Positions 9,570 through 18,261 of a stretch of 64,000 nt of DNA are shown in pieces. Each line of letters begins with the position of its first letter. Position 1 is the first letter of the stretch. The DNA lies in assembly GCA_021773055.1 (NCBI GenBank), contig JAJFKV010000004.1, positions 62,001-126,000 on the forward strand, read 5' to 3'. Position numbers and translations under genes: made by a program. This DNA comes from Woeseiaceae bacterium (lineage in GTDB: Bacteria > Pseudomonadota > Gammaproteobacteria > Steroidobacterales > Woeseiaceae). The notes below the pieces were generated by a model, which saw nothing but the letters and a program-made list of their open reading frames with translations, did no database searches and was not told where the DNA came from.

Positions 9570-9682
9570 TGGGCCGGAAAGAGATCATTTACACACCTAT
9601 TCCGGATGTGTGGGAACTCTTGAATAGATACTTAGGTCTAAGGGCTGTTAACCGACAATCAATATTAGTGGTAGGTGAAATA

Positions 9683-9982
9683 ATGATTCGACGATATTTG
9701 GTGGCTGTAGCATTTTTGGGGTTAGCGGCTTGTACTACCACTGGCTCGGAGTCACCGGCACCTGGCGCTCCGGACGATGCGGTCGCAACAAGTGTAGATG
9801 CTGCAGAAAAGGCAGATGCTGCAGATGACGACACTCTCTACTGCAGAAGGGAGAGATTAACTGGCTCACGAATTCCGACGAAAGTATGTATGACTCGGCG
9901 CGAGAGGGAAAGTTTGCAAGAGGTAGCTCAAGGGAACATGGAAGCAATCAGAAGGACACCATCGGCAGTGCCCCAAAACTAA
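9683..9982 (+). CDS. Small putative lipoprotein
   Basis: This 99-residue protein starts at the ATG at 9683, which follows AGGTGAAATA, a good ribosome binding site. A lipoprotein signal ends in GLAAC (Cys 17), followed by an Ala/Asp/Glu-rich linker and a short conserved-looking tail, CRRERLTGSRIPTKVC and then MTRRERESL. The two cysteines probably form a disulfide in the periplasm. Small lipoproteins with this Cys-(x)n-Cys and TGSRIP pattern are frequent in gammaproteobacteria with no assigned function. The longer upstream frame, back to 9569, lacks a plausible signal. Confidence 0.72.
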   Translation: MIRRYLVAVAFLGLAACTTTGSESPAPGAPDDAVATSVDAAEKADAADDDTLYCRRERLTGSRIPTKVCMTRRERESLQEVAQGNMEAIRRTPSAVPQN

Positions 9983-10047
9983 CGCCGTTAGTGGTCATGT
10001 TGTTGCGGCGGCCTCAGTTCTGGTCGCCGTCTGCAGAACGGGCACCC

Positions 10048-10066
10048 AGCTGCTCTTCAATTGATC
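10048..10066 (-). repeat. 19-bp direct repeat, copy 1
   Basis: The 19 bases AGCTGCTCTTCAATTGATC occur exactly here and again at 10643-10661. On the minus strand copy 1 follows the stop of the small membrane protein gene by about 6 bases and would encode SIEEQLG. Flanking bases are also partly similar. Confidence 0.7.
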
Positions 10067-10071
10067 CCTTT

Positions 10072-10518
10072 TTATCTTTCCTCGCCCGTGCCATTGCTGT
10101 CCAACAGCGATGACCACACGCCGGGAATGGCCAAAGCACCAAGAACCAGGCCGGGAAAGAAGACCAGCGGAAAGTCGATCAACCAATGCGATGTTGGCAG
10201 TAAACCGACCAATATTTCGCTCGCGTGCCCAAGCGCGTGAGCGACCATAAAAAACGCAACCATCAGGAACACCGGACGGCGATCTTTCAGTTCCAGGGCA
10301 CACCAGTTAAGCGCGAACCCGAAAACGATGTATGCGAAGCCAACGTCACGAATCAAATGGCCGTTCGGTTCACCGGTTGCGGGCATATCCACGGGGATAT
10401 GGAAAAACCACTCGACCGCTCGCGAGACCATCCAGCTTCCGTTGGCTATCATCGCAAGGCCAACGATAAGGACAAAAACTCTGACAATGTTCGCTTTGTT
10501 TCTCACACCCTTCTCCAT
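10072..10518 (-). CDS. Small multi-spanning membrane protein of unknown function
   Basis: I do not recognise the family. The product has about 148 residues from the ATG at 10518 and carries about four hydrophobic helices (VRVFVLIVGLAMIANG; VGFAYIVFGFALNWCA; VFLMVAFFMVAHALGH; FPLVFFPGLVLGALAIP). The start is uncertain: the frame is open to a GTG at 10593 that is preceded by AAGGG, and a further ATG lies at 10566. I chose the start nearest the first helix. The positively charged stretch MEKGVRNK at the start suggests the N-terminus faces the cytoplasm. The stop at 10072 is followed by the 19-bp repeat shared with the cupin gene. Confidence 0.6.
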   Translation of the reverse strand: MEKGVRNKANIVRVFVLIVGLAMIANGSWMVSRAVEWFFHIPVDMPATGEPNGHLIRDVGFAYIVFGFALNWCALELKDRRPVFLMVAFFMVAHALGHASEILVGLLPTSHWLIDFPLVFFPGLVLGALAIPGVWSSLLDSNGTGEER

Positions 10519-10629
10519 GCGGACAAGCCATTCTATGTCGGTACGAACATCCAGCGACAGTGCCATGCCGGACATGGCAGGTATAGTCAACACAACACCC
10601 TTGACCTTGTAGTTGCTTCAGGCCTTGGG

Positions 10630-10998
10630 CTAACGTTCCCCAAGCTGCTCTTCAATTGATCTCGTTTTGTCGATGACTACGTCTCCCGTGTGTTTCGTCG
10701 TAACCGATTCGATCAGCGCGATCCAGCATTCCTCCTCCGCCACGGGGTTATGCATTATCCCTTTGGGAACGACGTGAATATCACCCTCGTTCAGTTCGAC
10801 TTGGGAGTCTTCATACTCGATGACCAGTCGACCTTTAACAATGTAAAACAACTCGTCTTCGTCATCGTGCTGGTGCCACGCGAGCGTGCCTTTGAGTTTT
10901 GCGACCTTGATGAACTGATCGTTCACCCTGCCGACTACGCGCGGTGACCAGTATTCTGTTACCTGCTCAAGCTCGTTCAGAAAATTCGTGGTCTGCAT
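10630..10998 (-). CDS. Cupin-domain protein
   Basis: This 122-residue single-domain cupin shows both family motifs. Motif 1 is HQHDDEDELFYIVKG, with H42, H44 and E49 as metal ligands. Motif 2 is GDIHVVPKGIMHNP, with H83 as the last ligand. The metal ligand set is complete, so it should bind a divalent metal and may act as a small dioxygenase, isomerase or sensor; no specific function is inferable. A ribosome binding site (AAAGG) precedes the ATG at 10998. The gene's 3' end, encoding SIEEQLGER, carries the 19-bp repeat also found 0.6 kb downstream. Confidence 0.85.
   Translation of the reverse strand: MQTTNFLNELEQVTEYWSPRVVGRVNDQFIKVAKLKGTLAWHQHDDEDELFYIVKGRLVIEYEDSQVELNEGDIHVVPKGIMHNPVAEEECWIALIESVTTKHTGDVVIDKTRSIEEQLGER
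10643..10661 (-). repeat. 19-bp direct repeat, copy 2 (inside the cupin 3' end)
   Basis: This exact copy of the repeat at 10048-10066 encodes SIEEQLG at the C-terminus of the cupin. The other copy lies after a neighbouring gene, which suggests a small duplication or a decayed cupin tail. Confidence 0.7.
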
Positions 10999-11010
10999 GA
11001 TCTGCGCCTT

Positions 11011-11532
11011 TCAGGGGCCGGGTTTCAGCAACAGCTTCTCATCGATCGGAACGAACCGGCCAGCCGGTCCGATCAACTGATTGGAGGTCAGCGCTCGAAC
11101 GCCATAAACCTCAGATTTCGTTTTGAAGCGCTCTCTGATGCGATCGAGCAGAATACCGAAGTCGCCGTCGCCCGACGCGAGCACTATCGTGTCGCATTTT
11201 GGTGCGGCCTCAAACACATCCAGTGCAATGCCGACATCCCAGTCCGCTTTTGTGGTGCCATCGCGGCGCTTTAATACCGCCTTCAGTTCTACCGTGAACC
11301 CAATTGCACGCAGAATATTCTGAAACTGGAGCTGCTTTTTGTCGCCGCGATGAGTTGCGTAAGCATAGGCACAAACGACTTCACGATCACGAGTCACCTC
11401 TGCCCAAAACTTGTTGTAGTCAAAACTGCTGTTATAGGCCTGCCGGCAGGTGTAGTAAATATTCTGCACGTCGACAAAGATGCCGACCTTCTCCTGCGAT
11501 TTAGCGGAATCAGGCAACGCGATACTTCTCAT
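11011..11532 (-). CDS. NYN/PIN-like domain protein (LabA/DUF88 family)
   Basis: This 173-residue protein of the NYN (PIN-like nuclease) family shows [13 protein letters not shown] (D21, N24), [12 protein letters not shown] (D99) and [13 protein letters not shown] (D122, D124), the acidic cluster expected to hold a metal ion for RNA cleavage. The C-terminal segment [20 protein letters not shown] is typical of the LabA/DUF88 group. I used the ATG at 11532; the frame continues upstream inside ybiT. The start overlaps the end of ybiT by about 23 bases, suggesting translational coupling with that translation factor. A role in RNA metabolism is inferred from fold only. Confidence 0.82.
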   Translation of the reverse strand: MRSIALPDSAKSQEKVGIFVDVQNIYYTCRQAYNSSFDYNKFWAEVTRDREVVCAYAYATHRGDKKQLQFQNILRAIGFTVELKAVLKRRDGTTKADWDVGIALDVFEAAPKCDTIVLASGDGDFGILLDRIRERFKTKSEVYGVRALTSNQLIGPAGRFVPIDEKLLLKPGP

Positions 11533-13120
11533 TTGCGAATTGTGATTGCAAGTATTCTTCGTAGGTGCCCCGAAAATCAACGATGCCGTTCGGCGTCATA
11601 TCGATGATGCGAGTTGCAAGGGACGATACGAAATCGCGATCATGGCTGATGAAAATCAATGTGCCGGGGTAGTTTTCCAACGCCAGGTTAAGCGCCTCGA
11701 TGGACTCCATATCCAGGTGGTTCGTCGGTTCATCCATGACGATCACGTTAGGCTTTTGCAATATGATTTTACCGAACATCAGGCGGCGCTGTTCACCACC
11801 GGAAACGACTTTCACTGACTTCTCGCTGTCATCTCTTGAAAATAACATGCGTCCCAAGGTGGCACGCAGCAACTGTTCATCGGCACCTTTGGGCTGCCAC
11901 TGGGTTATCCAGTCAAACAAACTCATATCGGCCATGAACTCGGGCGCGTTGTCCTGAGCGAACACACCTGTGCGGGCATTTTCGGACCATTTGATCTCAC
12001 CACCATCAGTGTCCAGCTCCTGCAACAAGGTGCGGGCGAGTGTTGTCTTGCCGATACCGTTTTGCCCGAGGATGGCCAGGCGAGTGCCGGCCTCAATGCT
12101 TAGGTCCAGATTTTCGAACAGCGGGCCTTCATCGAAACCCTTGGTAATATTCGTCGCTTCGACCACAACTCGACGCAGCGGTTTATCCTGCTCGAAGCGA
12201 ATATACGGACTAACGCGGCTGGACGGCTTTATGTCCTCGAGCTTGATTTTGTCAAGTTGTCTTGCGCGGGATGTCGCCTGGCGGGCTTTCGATGCGTTGG
12301 CAGAAAAGCGGCTGACGAATGCCTGCAGCTCGGCCATTTTGACCTTCTTCTTGGCATTGTTCGCATACATTCGTTCACGCGCCTGTGTCGCTGCTGTCAT
12401 GTACTCATCGTAATTACCCGGGAACACTTGCAGCTTGCCGTAATCAAGATCTGCCATGTGTGTGCAAACGCTGTTCAGGAAATGGCGATCATGCGAAATC
12501 ATGACCATCGTGGATTTGCTTGCGTCCAGAAATCCTTCCAGCCAGCGAATCGTGTTGATGTCGAGGTTGTTGGTCGGCTCGTCGAGCAGCAGTACGTCTG
12601 GATCCGAAAACAGCGCCTGTGCCAGCAAGACACGAAGTTTCCAGCCAGGCGCTACAGCGCTCATCGGACCATGGTGTTGTTCGACAGGGATGCCGATACC
12701 CTCAAGCAATTCACCCGCACGTGATTCAGCAGAATATCCATCCAGTTCAGCGAACTCGACTTCGAGATCGGCGACCAGCATGCCTTCCTCATCGCTCATC
12801 TGGGGCAGCGAATACAAGCGCTCGCGCTCTTGCATCACTTCCCACAGTCTCTCGTAGCCCATGATCACGGCATCAAGGACGCGATATTCCTCATAAGCAA
12901 ATTGATCCTGCGAGAGTTGGCCGACGCGGGCATTGGGATCGACAGAAACGTTGCCCACACTGGGCTCTAGCTGGCCGGCCAGTATTTTCATCAAGGTTGA
13001 TTTACCACTGCCGTTCGCTCCTATAAGGCCATAGCGATTGCCATTGCCGAATGTGACGGAGACATTTTCGAACAGGGGTTTAGCGCCGAACTGAATCGAC
13101 AGATTTGCAGCTGAGATCAC
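11510..13120 (-). CDS. ybiT: ABC-F ATPase YbiT
   Basis: This 536-residue protein has two ABC ATPase domains and no membrane segments, as in the ABC-F family of ribosome-associated translation factors. It matches YbiT closely across its length, including [27 protein letters not shown] (first Walker A, about 31-42), [15 protein letters not shown], the P-site-tRNA-interaction-type linker ([20 protein letters not shown] and [16 protein letters not shown]), GQNGIGKTT (second Walker A) and [13 protein letters not shown] followed by [16 protein letters not shown]. Members act at the ribosomal E/P site to relieve stalls. The NYN gene overlaps its 3' end. A hairpin-like sequence at 13151-13169 lies before its start. 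Confidence 0.94.
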   Translation of the reverse strand: MISAANLSIQFGAKPLFENVSVTFGNGNRYGLIGANGSGKSTLMKILAGQLEPSVGNVSVDPNARVGQLSQDQFAYEEYRVLDAVIMGYERLWEVMQERERLYSLPQMSDEEGMLVADLEVEFAELDGYSAESRAGELLEGIGIPVEQHHGPMSAVAPGWKLRVLLAQALFSDPDVLLLDEPTNNLDINTIRWLEGFLDASKSTMVMISHDRHFLNSVCTHMADLDYGKLQVFPGNYDEYMTAATQARERMYANNAKKKVKMAELQAFVSRFSANASKARQATSRARQLDKIKLEDIKPSSRVSPYIRFEQDKPLRRVVVEATNITKGFDEGPLFENLDLSIEAGTRLAILGQNGIGKTTLARTLLQELDTDGGEIKWSENARTGVFAQDNAPEFMADMSLFDWITQWQPKGADEQLLRATLGRMLFSRDDSEKSVKVVSGGEQRRLMFGKIILQKPNVIVMDEPTNHLDMESIEALNLALENYPGTLIFISHDRDFVSSLATRIIDMTPNGIVDFRGTYEEYLQSQFANEKYRVA

Positions 13121-13150
13121 GTATATTTACCGAGTATTGAGTATAGAGAT

Positions 13151-13169
13151 GGCCCACAGGAGTGGGGCC
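13151..13169. other. Imperfect inverted repeat between ybiT and the regulator gene
   Basis: GGCCC and GGGCC flank an AC/GT inner pair with a 4-base loop and one bulged G. It lies between the stop of the response regulator (13193) and the start of ybiT (13120), where a terminator would be expected, but no U-run follows on the minus strand. It may be a weak or Rho-assisted termination element, or simply leader structure. Confidence 0.35.
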
Positions 13170-13192
13170 GAAGACTTGCTTGTTAGTGCCGC

Positions 13193-13594
13193 CTATTGGG
13201 CAGGCAGCATCCTTTGGACCGAATCCAGTATATCAGCGCTCAGAAACGGTTTGGTCAGAATTCCGTCAGCACCCGCCTCAGTGGCGGCCTGTAAGAACGC
13301 CGTCGTCGTAATGGCTTGTGGCTGATAAGAGGCGTGACCGAAATTTCCACCACCGGATATGGCGACGATCTTCATGTCCGGGTGCGACTCGCGAATTAGC
13401 TTGATGGCCTGGACGCCATCGACGTCCGGCATGATGATATCTGTAATTACCAGGTCAAACTGCCGCTCATCAAGCATAGCGAGGCCGACTTCCGCGGATT
13501 CGGCGGTGACCACTTCGTAGCCTTCACGCCCGAGTACCTTGGCAACCGAGTCACGTACGTCGGTTTCGTCATCAATCAATAAGATAGTCGTCAT
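13193..13594 (-). CDS. CheY-like single-domain response regulator
   Basis: This 133-residue protein consists only of a receiver domain: ILLIDDETDVRDS with the acidic pair at 8-9, the phospho-acceptor D52 in VITDIIMPDVDG, S80 in the AISGGG switch region, and K115 in LTKPF. There is no output domain. The segment between S80 and K115 is long (GHASYQPQAITTTAFLQAATEAGAD), which is common in this subgroup. It ends the six-gene operon, 6 bases downstream of the membrane sensor kinase, which is therefore its expected phosphodonor. It could act through protein-protein contact or in a phosphorelay. Confidence 0.9.
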   Translation of the reverse strand: MTTILLIDDETDVRDSVAKVLGREGYEVVTAESAEVGLAMLDERQFDLVITDIIMPDVDGVQAIKLIRESHPDMKIVAISGGGNFGHASYQPQAITTTAFLQAATEAGADGILTKPFLSADILDSVQRMLPAQ

Positions 13595-13600
13595 GTCAAT

Positions 13601-15100
13601 TCAACTTGGCTGATTGCCCTCGTCCGTGGATGCTGGCAGGAATGTTCGAAATACTGACCCTGATTCTACCTCACTCTCAACATTTATTATGCCGTTCATA
13701 TCGGTAATGATGCCATGAACGACGGATAGTCCCAGGCCAGTGCCTTCGCCCACCCCGCGTGTAGTGAAAAAGGGCTCGAAAATTCTGCTCCGGGTTTCCT
13801 CGCTCATGCCCTGGCCATCATCACGAATTGTCACACACACGCAGTGCTCGCCCAGCTGTGGGCTAGCTCTGGCCAGCTCTGGCTCAACCGCTACCAGCGC
13901 AAGATGGATGCTGACGATTCCCTGGCCATTCTTCAGTGCCTTAAATGCGTTGCTGCACAGGTTCAGAATGAGCTGGCCGATCAGCGCTGCGTTGCCCAGT
14001 ACAGGCGGGCAGTCTTCATCTATCAAGAGTTCCAGTTTCGCGAAGGAAGTGACCGAAGCGCGCAGCAATTCCGCAGATTCACGAATAATCTCAGCCATAT
14101 CGACAGGGAGGTGCTCATCGTCACCCATTTTTCGACTGAACATGAGTACCTGGCTGACAAGGCCACGCGCGCGCGTGGCGGCCGCGATTACCCTTTGCAG
14201 GTCATCTCGTGCCGGGCTGTCGGGTGGCAGGTCTTCCACCGCAGTCTCGGTGAACAGAATAATTGGAACGAGAATGTTATTGAGTTCATGAGCAATGCCG
14301 CCGGCCATGGTGCCGACGGTCTCCAGTCGTTGGCTATGCCGCAACTGCTGCTCCAGGCTTAGTCGCTGAACCTCGGTTTTTTCCCTATCGGTGATTTCTT
14401 GTTGGAGCTGTTCGCTGATGCCGGTAAGGCGGTCTTTCATCAGCTCAAGATCGTGCGAAAGTTCTACGAACTCCACGAGGTCGGTTTTTACGGTCAGGTG
14501 CCCGGAGACAGCCCCGGAAGCAATCTCACGGGAAGCCTCTTGCAATGCTTTTATAGGTTGCGCGACACGCCGCCCGACGAGCGGTAGCAAGATCAGCAGT
14601 GCTGTAACGTAACCGGCAAGGATGATGAAACCATTCTTGTACGCGGCAGCGTTCTGGGCGAGGTAGGGGGACTCATCGAACCCAATCCGCAGATTGGTTG
14701 AGCCGTTTACCTGCACTATCGGCAAGGAGAAATAGTACGTGCCGTCATCAAACTCTTGAAACTCGTGGTCTTCGCGGTACATCTCGGCATCCGCTTCACT
14801 TACAAGCGAGCTTAGGATTTGACGTGATTCACCCCTGAGCTCTGCGAAAACACCGCCTCCACTTAGAACGACGCTATCGAGAATTTCGGTAATTTCCTCG
14901 TCGGTCGCCGTGTCCCCAACTCGCTCCAGACTGTCGGCGAGAAAGCGAGCATGGCCCCGAACATTATTGAGAAAATATTCTTCGTTACTTTGCTTGATTA
15001 GGAAGACCATGCCGAAGTACAGCGCGGGCAGCAGGACCACATGAATGGCCAGAACGGCCAGCGTGATACGCCCGGAAATGGTGTTGTTCAGGGATGCCAC
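13601..15100 (-). CDS. Membrane sensor histidine kinase with HAMP domain
   Basis: This 499-residue sensor kinase has a transmembrane helix at about 11-33, a periplasmic sensing domain (about 34-155), a second helix around 155-175, a HAMP linker (RRVAQPIKALQEASREIASGAVSG), a coiled-coil stretch and the dimerisation/phosphoacceptor helix with SQRLETVGTMAGGIAHELNN (H271). The ATPase domain shows NLCSNAFKAL (N-box), IRDDGQGMSEE (G1) and GVGEGTGLGLSVVHGI (G2). The start is a GTG at 15100 that overlaps the end of the PstS-like gene by 13 bases. Given the upstream porin and binding-protein genes, it may sense a periplasmic ligand or the state of those proteins. Confidence 0.9.
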   Translation of the reverse strand: MASLNNTISGRITLAVLAIHVVLLPALYFGMVFLIKQSNEEYFLNNVRGHARFLADSLERVGDTATDEEITEILDSVVLSGGGVFAELRGESRQILSSLVSEADAEMYREDHEFQEFDDGTYYFSLPIVQVNGSTNLRIGFDESPYLAQNAAAYKNGFIILAGYVTALLILLPLVGRRVAQPIKALQEASREIASGAVSGHLTVKTDLVEFVELSHDLELMKDRLTGISEQLQQEITDREKTEVQRLSLEQQLRHSQRLETVGTMAGGIAHELNNILVPIILFTETAVEDLPPDSPARDDLQRVIAAATRARGLVSQVLMFSRKMGDDEHLPVDMAEIIRESAELLRASVTSFAKLELLIDEDCPPVLGNAALIGQLILNLCSNAFKALKNGQGIVSIHLALVAVEPELARASPQLGEHCVCVTIRDDGQGMSEETRSRIFEPFFTTRGVGEGTGLGLSVVHGIITDMNGIINVESEVESGSVFRTFLPASTDEGNQPS

Positions 15101-15531
15101 AGCACACGCAGAATTCTGATGTCTTCGCGACCGGCGACATCTTCTTCCCAGACAAAAGCGATCGAATATGCGTCATCGGCAATGCGGTCGAGAAGTGCAG
15201 TGGTATCGCGGAACACCTCTGGCCGGTGACGGCCGGTTCGCAGGGTAAGGGTCAGAAGTCGACGATCGTAGGATCGGGCGGACATGCCGACGACGTTCTG
15301 GACAAAAATTTCTTTTGCCCTCGAATCGGAATCGTTCGTGACCGGCTGAATCTGCTCACCGGTTTCGGCGTTAACGATGAAGCCCAGATACAGCTTTCTG
15401 AGTTCGATCGAGCTAACGGACTGCAACGGACTGTCTACACTGGTGATCAGAACCAACGCATGCTCAGCATACGCGGCCGGTGCTCCAGCGAGCAGCAGCG
15501 TCAGAACCAGTATTTGCAGACCCCGTCTCAC
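15088..15531 (-). CDS. Small PstS-like periplasmic binding protein
   Basis: This short secreted protein, about 147 residues, has a signal peptide (RRGLQILVLTLLLAGAPAAYA) and one lobe-sized binding-protein domain resembling phosphate-type PBPs (DSPLQSVSSIELRKLYLGFI, then PVTNDSDSRAKEIFVQ and AFVWEEDVAGREDIRIL). I chose the GTG at 15531 because it forms a GTGA overlap with the stop of the porin gene and has GGAG upstream, though a longer ATG start at 15549 exists. Similar single-lobe proteins occur next to sensor kinases and probably present a ligand to the sensor; this is inference. It overlaps the kinase gene downstream by 13 bases. Confidence 0.72.
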   Translation of the reverse strand: MRRGLQILVLTLLLAGAPAAYAEHALVLITSVDSPLQSVSSIELRKLYLGFIVNAETGEQIQPVTNDSDSRAKEIFVQNVVGMSARSYDRRLLTLTLRTGRHRPEVFRDTTALLDRIADDAYSIAFVWEEDVAGREDIRILRVLWHP

Positions 15532-16607
15532 TGAAATACCGCACTCCATTGCAGATGGATTTGGGAATAACTGTCCATTGAGATCTCATTCCTGCTGATC
15601 TCCAGCGCGACCGCCTGGCGTTTGGCGAAATCGTAGCGAAAGCCAAGCAATTCTTGTTGCTGTACGAATTCTGGAAAAATCTTCAGGTAATCTGCGGAAT
15701 CTGCGTTGCGAGAATTCTCCAGCCGTAAGTACGTTGTCGTATTCTCGCTAAGCTGATGCAGGGCCTGAATATAGCCCGCCATAAACCAGCCACCTGCCGC
15801 AACGGATGGGCGTACGTCGTTATCGATGTAATACACGGCTGAAATCAGCTGCCAGTCGTCTGCTTCCCAGTTAGCGTGAACGCCAAAAGTTGATTGCTGG
15901 ATTTCGAAGGGAGTGGCGAGCCCAAATGCAGGCATGGGGTCAGACTCAATTTCGGCATACCCCGCAACCAGACCGAAACTGGTTTCAGCCGCGTAGTCAG
16001 GGAGGTAGGTGAGGTTGATGCTGGCGGCGGGTTGCCGTGGACCGTCATCCGGATCCAGCATGTCGAACGGCTCCAGCTCACCATCGGCGAATCCTGGCGC
16101 AAACCCCGCTGATACTGCATACCGTATCCCGCCTTTTTCGCCCAATGGCTGCAACGAGTCGATCAGGACGCCAGTAACATGCCCCGGAAGGACGCCCCCC
16201 TGATCCTCCCATCTTTCAATTGCAGGTCTTGAAATACTTGGTTGCAGGTAAGCACCATGATGATAACGGTGATTCCAGACGCTTAACGGTCGGTGGAACC
16301 GGCCCAGCCAGATCGTGCTGTCTGCGGAATAGTCATAGCCAAACTGAAGGCGCTCGAGTTCATTCTCCTCGTCAGTCAGGAAGTACTCGCCAAGAACTCG
16401 CCAGGGGCCGTTCTCATAGCTGTAAAGTATGTCTGCAGTGACCGTCAACACCTCGTCATCAAGTGCTGGCAGTGATACAGATTGCCGCTCAAGCCCGTCG
16501 GCGCTGAGGAAGAACAGCAGGTCGGAATCGCCGGCGGCAAACGTTGGTGTCTGCCACAGCAGAACGCAAGTCGCGCCGAGCAATGCGGCGCTTGTCTTTG
16601 TTGTCAT
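15528..16607 (-). CDS. Outer-membrane porin-like beta-barrel protein
   Basis: This 359-residue protein has a signal peptide (MTTKTSAALLGATCVLLWQTPTFA) followed by alternating amphipathic strands typical of an outer-membrane barrel, for example QFGYDYSADSTIWLGRF, YAVSAGFAPGFADG and TTYLRLENSRNADSADYLKIF. Acidic turns and aromatic girdles are frequent. The last strands read LLGFRYDFAKRQAVALEISRN and IHLQWSAVFQ. The predicted role is diffusion or outer-membrane anchoring for the operon. No specific porin family could be named. It sits between the cytochrome-binding-protein fusion and the PstS-like gene and is tightly packed with both. Confidence 0.75.
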   Translation of the reverse strand: MTTKTSAALLGATCVLLWQTPTFAAGDSDLLFFLSADGLERQSVSLPALDDEVLTVTADILYSYENGPWRVLGEYFLTDEENELERLQFGYDYSADSTIWLGRFHRPLSVWNHRYHHGAYLQPSISRPAIERWEDQGGVLPGHVTGVLIDSLQPLGEKGGIRYAVSAGFAPGFADGELEPFDMLDPDDGPRQPAASINLTYLPDYAAETSFGLVAGYAEIESDPMPAFGLATPFEIQQSTFGVHANWEADDWQLISAVYYIDNDVRPSVAAGGWFMAGYIQALHQLSENTTTYLRLENSRNADSADYLKIFPEFVQQQELLGFRYDFAKRQAVALEISRNEISMDSYSQIHLQWSAVFQ

Positions 16608-16624
16608 AATCTATTTATCCGAAG

Positions 16625-18247
16625 CTATGGCTGAATCCACACCGGATTGCCATACAAGCTGTCCGTGTTGCCTGACAATCTTACGACATATGCGCCGTGA
16701 ATGAGGAATCGTTGATCGGGGCCAAGTGTCGTCCGTGGGTAAAGGGACGTGAGTTGTGTGCCGTCCAGGGAGTGTTCCAGGGTTTCAACAAGGTACTCAC
16801 GGGAGAAATTGCTCTGAATGTCGGCAAGTGCGAGACCTAGCGTGCGGCAGGCGAATAATACTTTTGCGGCAGCGACAGCGTCGAGGTCAGACAGGCCCTG
16901 CAGCTTTAGCCAGATATCCTCACGAGGAAACTGGGTCAAGCCCGCCTGGGGCAGTGAATATGGATATACATGGCGGATCCGCTCTCTCAGCAGGTCATTC
17001 GGAGCGGTATTTTCCGCCCAGCCAGAGACTGACTGCGTCGTATAAACGTGCTCGGGCAGCAGCGACGAGTCAGATGATTCTGTGACGAGATTTGACATCG
17101 AAGACACCGGTAGCCAGCTAATGAGGATGTCGGCATCTTCGGATTTCAATAATTTGCGCCACTTTCTCGCGCTTGGCGACTTATTGGGGCGCGTGGAATA
17201 CACACCTATATTTTTATAGTCGTGGCTTGCCAATTGTGATTGCAATGCATCCAGCCCGGCCCGGCCACTTGCGCTGTTTTCGTTGATGACAAGAATTTTC
17301 GAATCCTTGGGCAGGCCGCTATCAGCGATGTGCTGAGCTGTTACGGCTGCCTCAAGGGCAACGCCGGGTGAAAAATACAGAGAATAAAATCCTGGTTTTC
17401 CGGTCGGCGGCATATTTCGCAGCGGCAGCACACAGGGTAATTCCTTGTCCTCACAAAACTTGTCGATCAGCGGCGACCCGGACCCGGTTGTACCCGAAAC
17501 GACTGCAAACGGTGTGGTCTGGGCATAGAGCTTTTCCAGCTGCCTCGGCCAGGTCGATTCGGGTCCGTGCAGCGACCACTCAAACAGTTTCCAGTTGCGA
17601 TGCGCGATTTGTCGGCTGCGGCCGTAATGATGCCGGCTTGAGGCCGCCGCTCGTTCGGCCTCCCGTCGCGATCCGCCATTCTTCATTTCTACGAAGCGGC
17701 GGATGACCGCTTGCACGGCCATGCGCTCATGTTCCGGGGCATCGGCCGATACAATCGTCGCAATGTGTATGTCGGTGTCTGTCACGCCGGCAGGTGCAGA
17801 TGCCCCAAGACTCCGCATGTAGGTGATGAGTGCAGATGCGTCGGCGGCACTGAGTTCATAGCGCGGCATGGTCACATCAAGCGCGCGGCCATCGGCGGCG
17901 ATGCCGGCTACGATTGCGCGCGCGAGTGTTGCGTCGTCATAAGCAGGGCGTAGTGGGGGCTTCGTGGTGGGCGCGAACATTGAGGGTGCCGTCACATTAA
18001 GTGATCGTGAGCCGCCTTCGGATATGCCGAAACCGCTGCGCCGGTGACAATTACTGCAGGCGGCAGCGCTGCTGGGGAGGGATACGTCCATCTGCACGAC
18101 CGCGGGAACAGCCGTCCCGTCGGAGCGGGTTGCGCTCCGATATATGTGGCGACCCTCGTCCAGCAGTGTTTTTTCGTCTGCGAGACAAGTTTGTACGTCG
18201 CCGAGAAATATGGCGAGAGCAAGTATTGCTATGGCTGACCGCAGCAT
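16625..18247 (-). CDS. Cytochrome c fused to periplasmic ligand-binding protein (type 1 PBP)
   Basis: This 540-residue secreted fusion starts at the ATG at 18247, which begins a clear signal peptide (MLRSAIAILALAIFLGDVQTCLA). The longer frame overlaps the copper-chaperone gene. A c-type cytochrome domain follows, with haem motif CSNCH (C64-H68) and a likely axial Met in TMPRY (M127). After residue 155 comes a type 1 periplasmic binding protein fold of the branched-chain amino acid/ABC family, with IATIVSADAPEHERMAVQAV, VVSGTTGSGSPLIDKFCEDK, LVINENSASGRAGLDALQ and ILISWLPVSSMSNLV. No ABC permease is nearby. Such a fusion suggests a sensor or an electron-transfer protein whose redox state depends on ligand. 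The operon's kinase/regulator pair supports sensing, as an inference. Confidence 0.85.
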   Translation of the reverse strand: MLRSAIAILALAIFLGDVQTCLADEKTLLDEGRHIYRSATRSDGTAVPAVVQMDVSLPSSAAACSNCHRRSGFGISEGGSRSLNVTAPSMFAPTTKPPLRPAYDDATLARAIVAGIAADGRALDVTMPRYELSAADASALITYMRSLGASAPAGVTDTDIHIATIVSADAPEHERMAVQAVIRRFVEMKNGGSRREAERAAASSRHHYGRSRQIAHRNWKLFEWSLHGPESTWPRQLEKLYAQTTPFAVVSGTTGSGSPLIDKFCEDKELPCVLPLRNMPPTGKPGFYSLYFSPGVALEAAVTAQHIADSGLPKDSKILVINENSASGRAGLDALQSQLASHDYKNIGVYSTRPNKSPSARKWRKLLKSEDADILISWLPVSSMSNLVTESSDSSLLPEHVYTTQSVSGWAENTAPNDLLRERIRHVYPYSLPQAGLTQFPREDIWLKLQGLSDLDAVAAAKVLFACRTLGLALADIQSNFSREYLVETLEHSLDGTQLTSLYPRTTLGPDQRFLIHGAYVVRLSGNTDSLYGNPVWIQP

Positions 18248-18261
18248 TATTAAGTGTCGCC

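Noticed and set aside
9979..9991. CTAACG-C-CGTTAG palindrome after the small lipoprotein gene as a terminator.
   Set aside because: There is no T-run after it and the loop is a single base, so it is not a normal intrinsic terminator.
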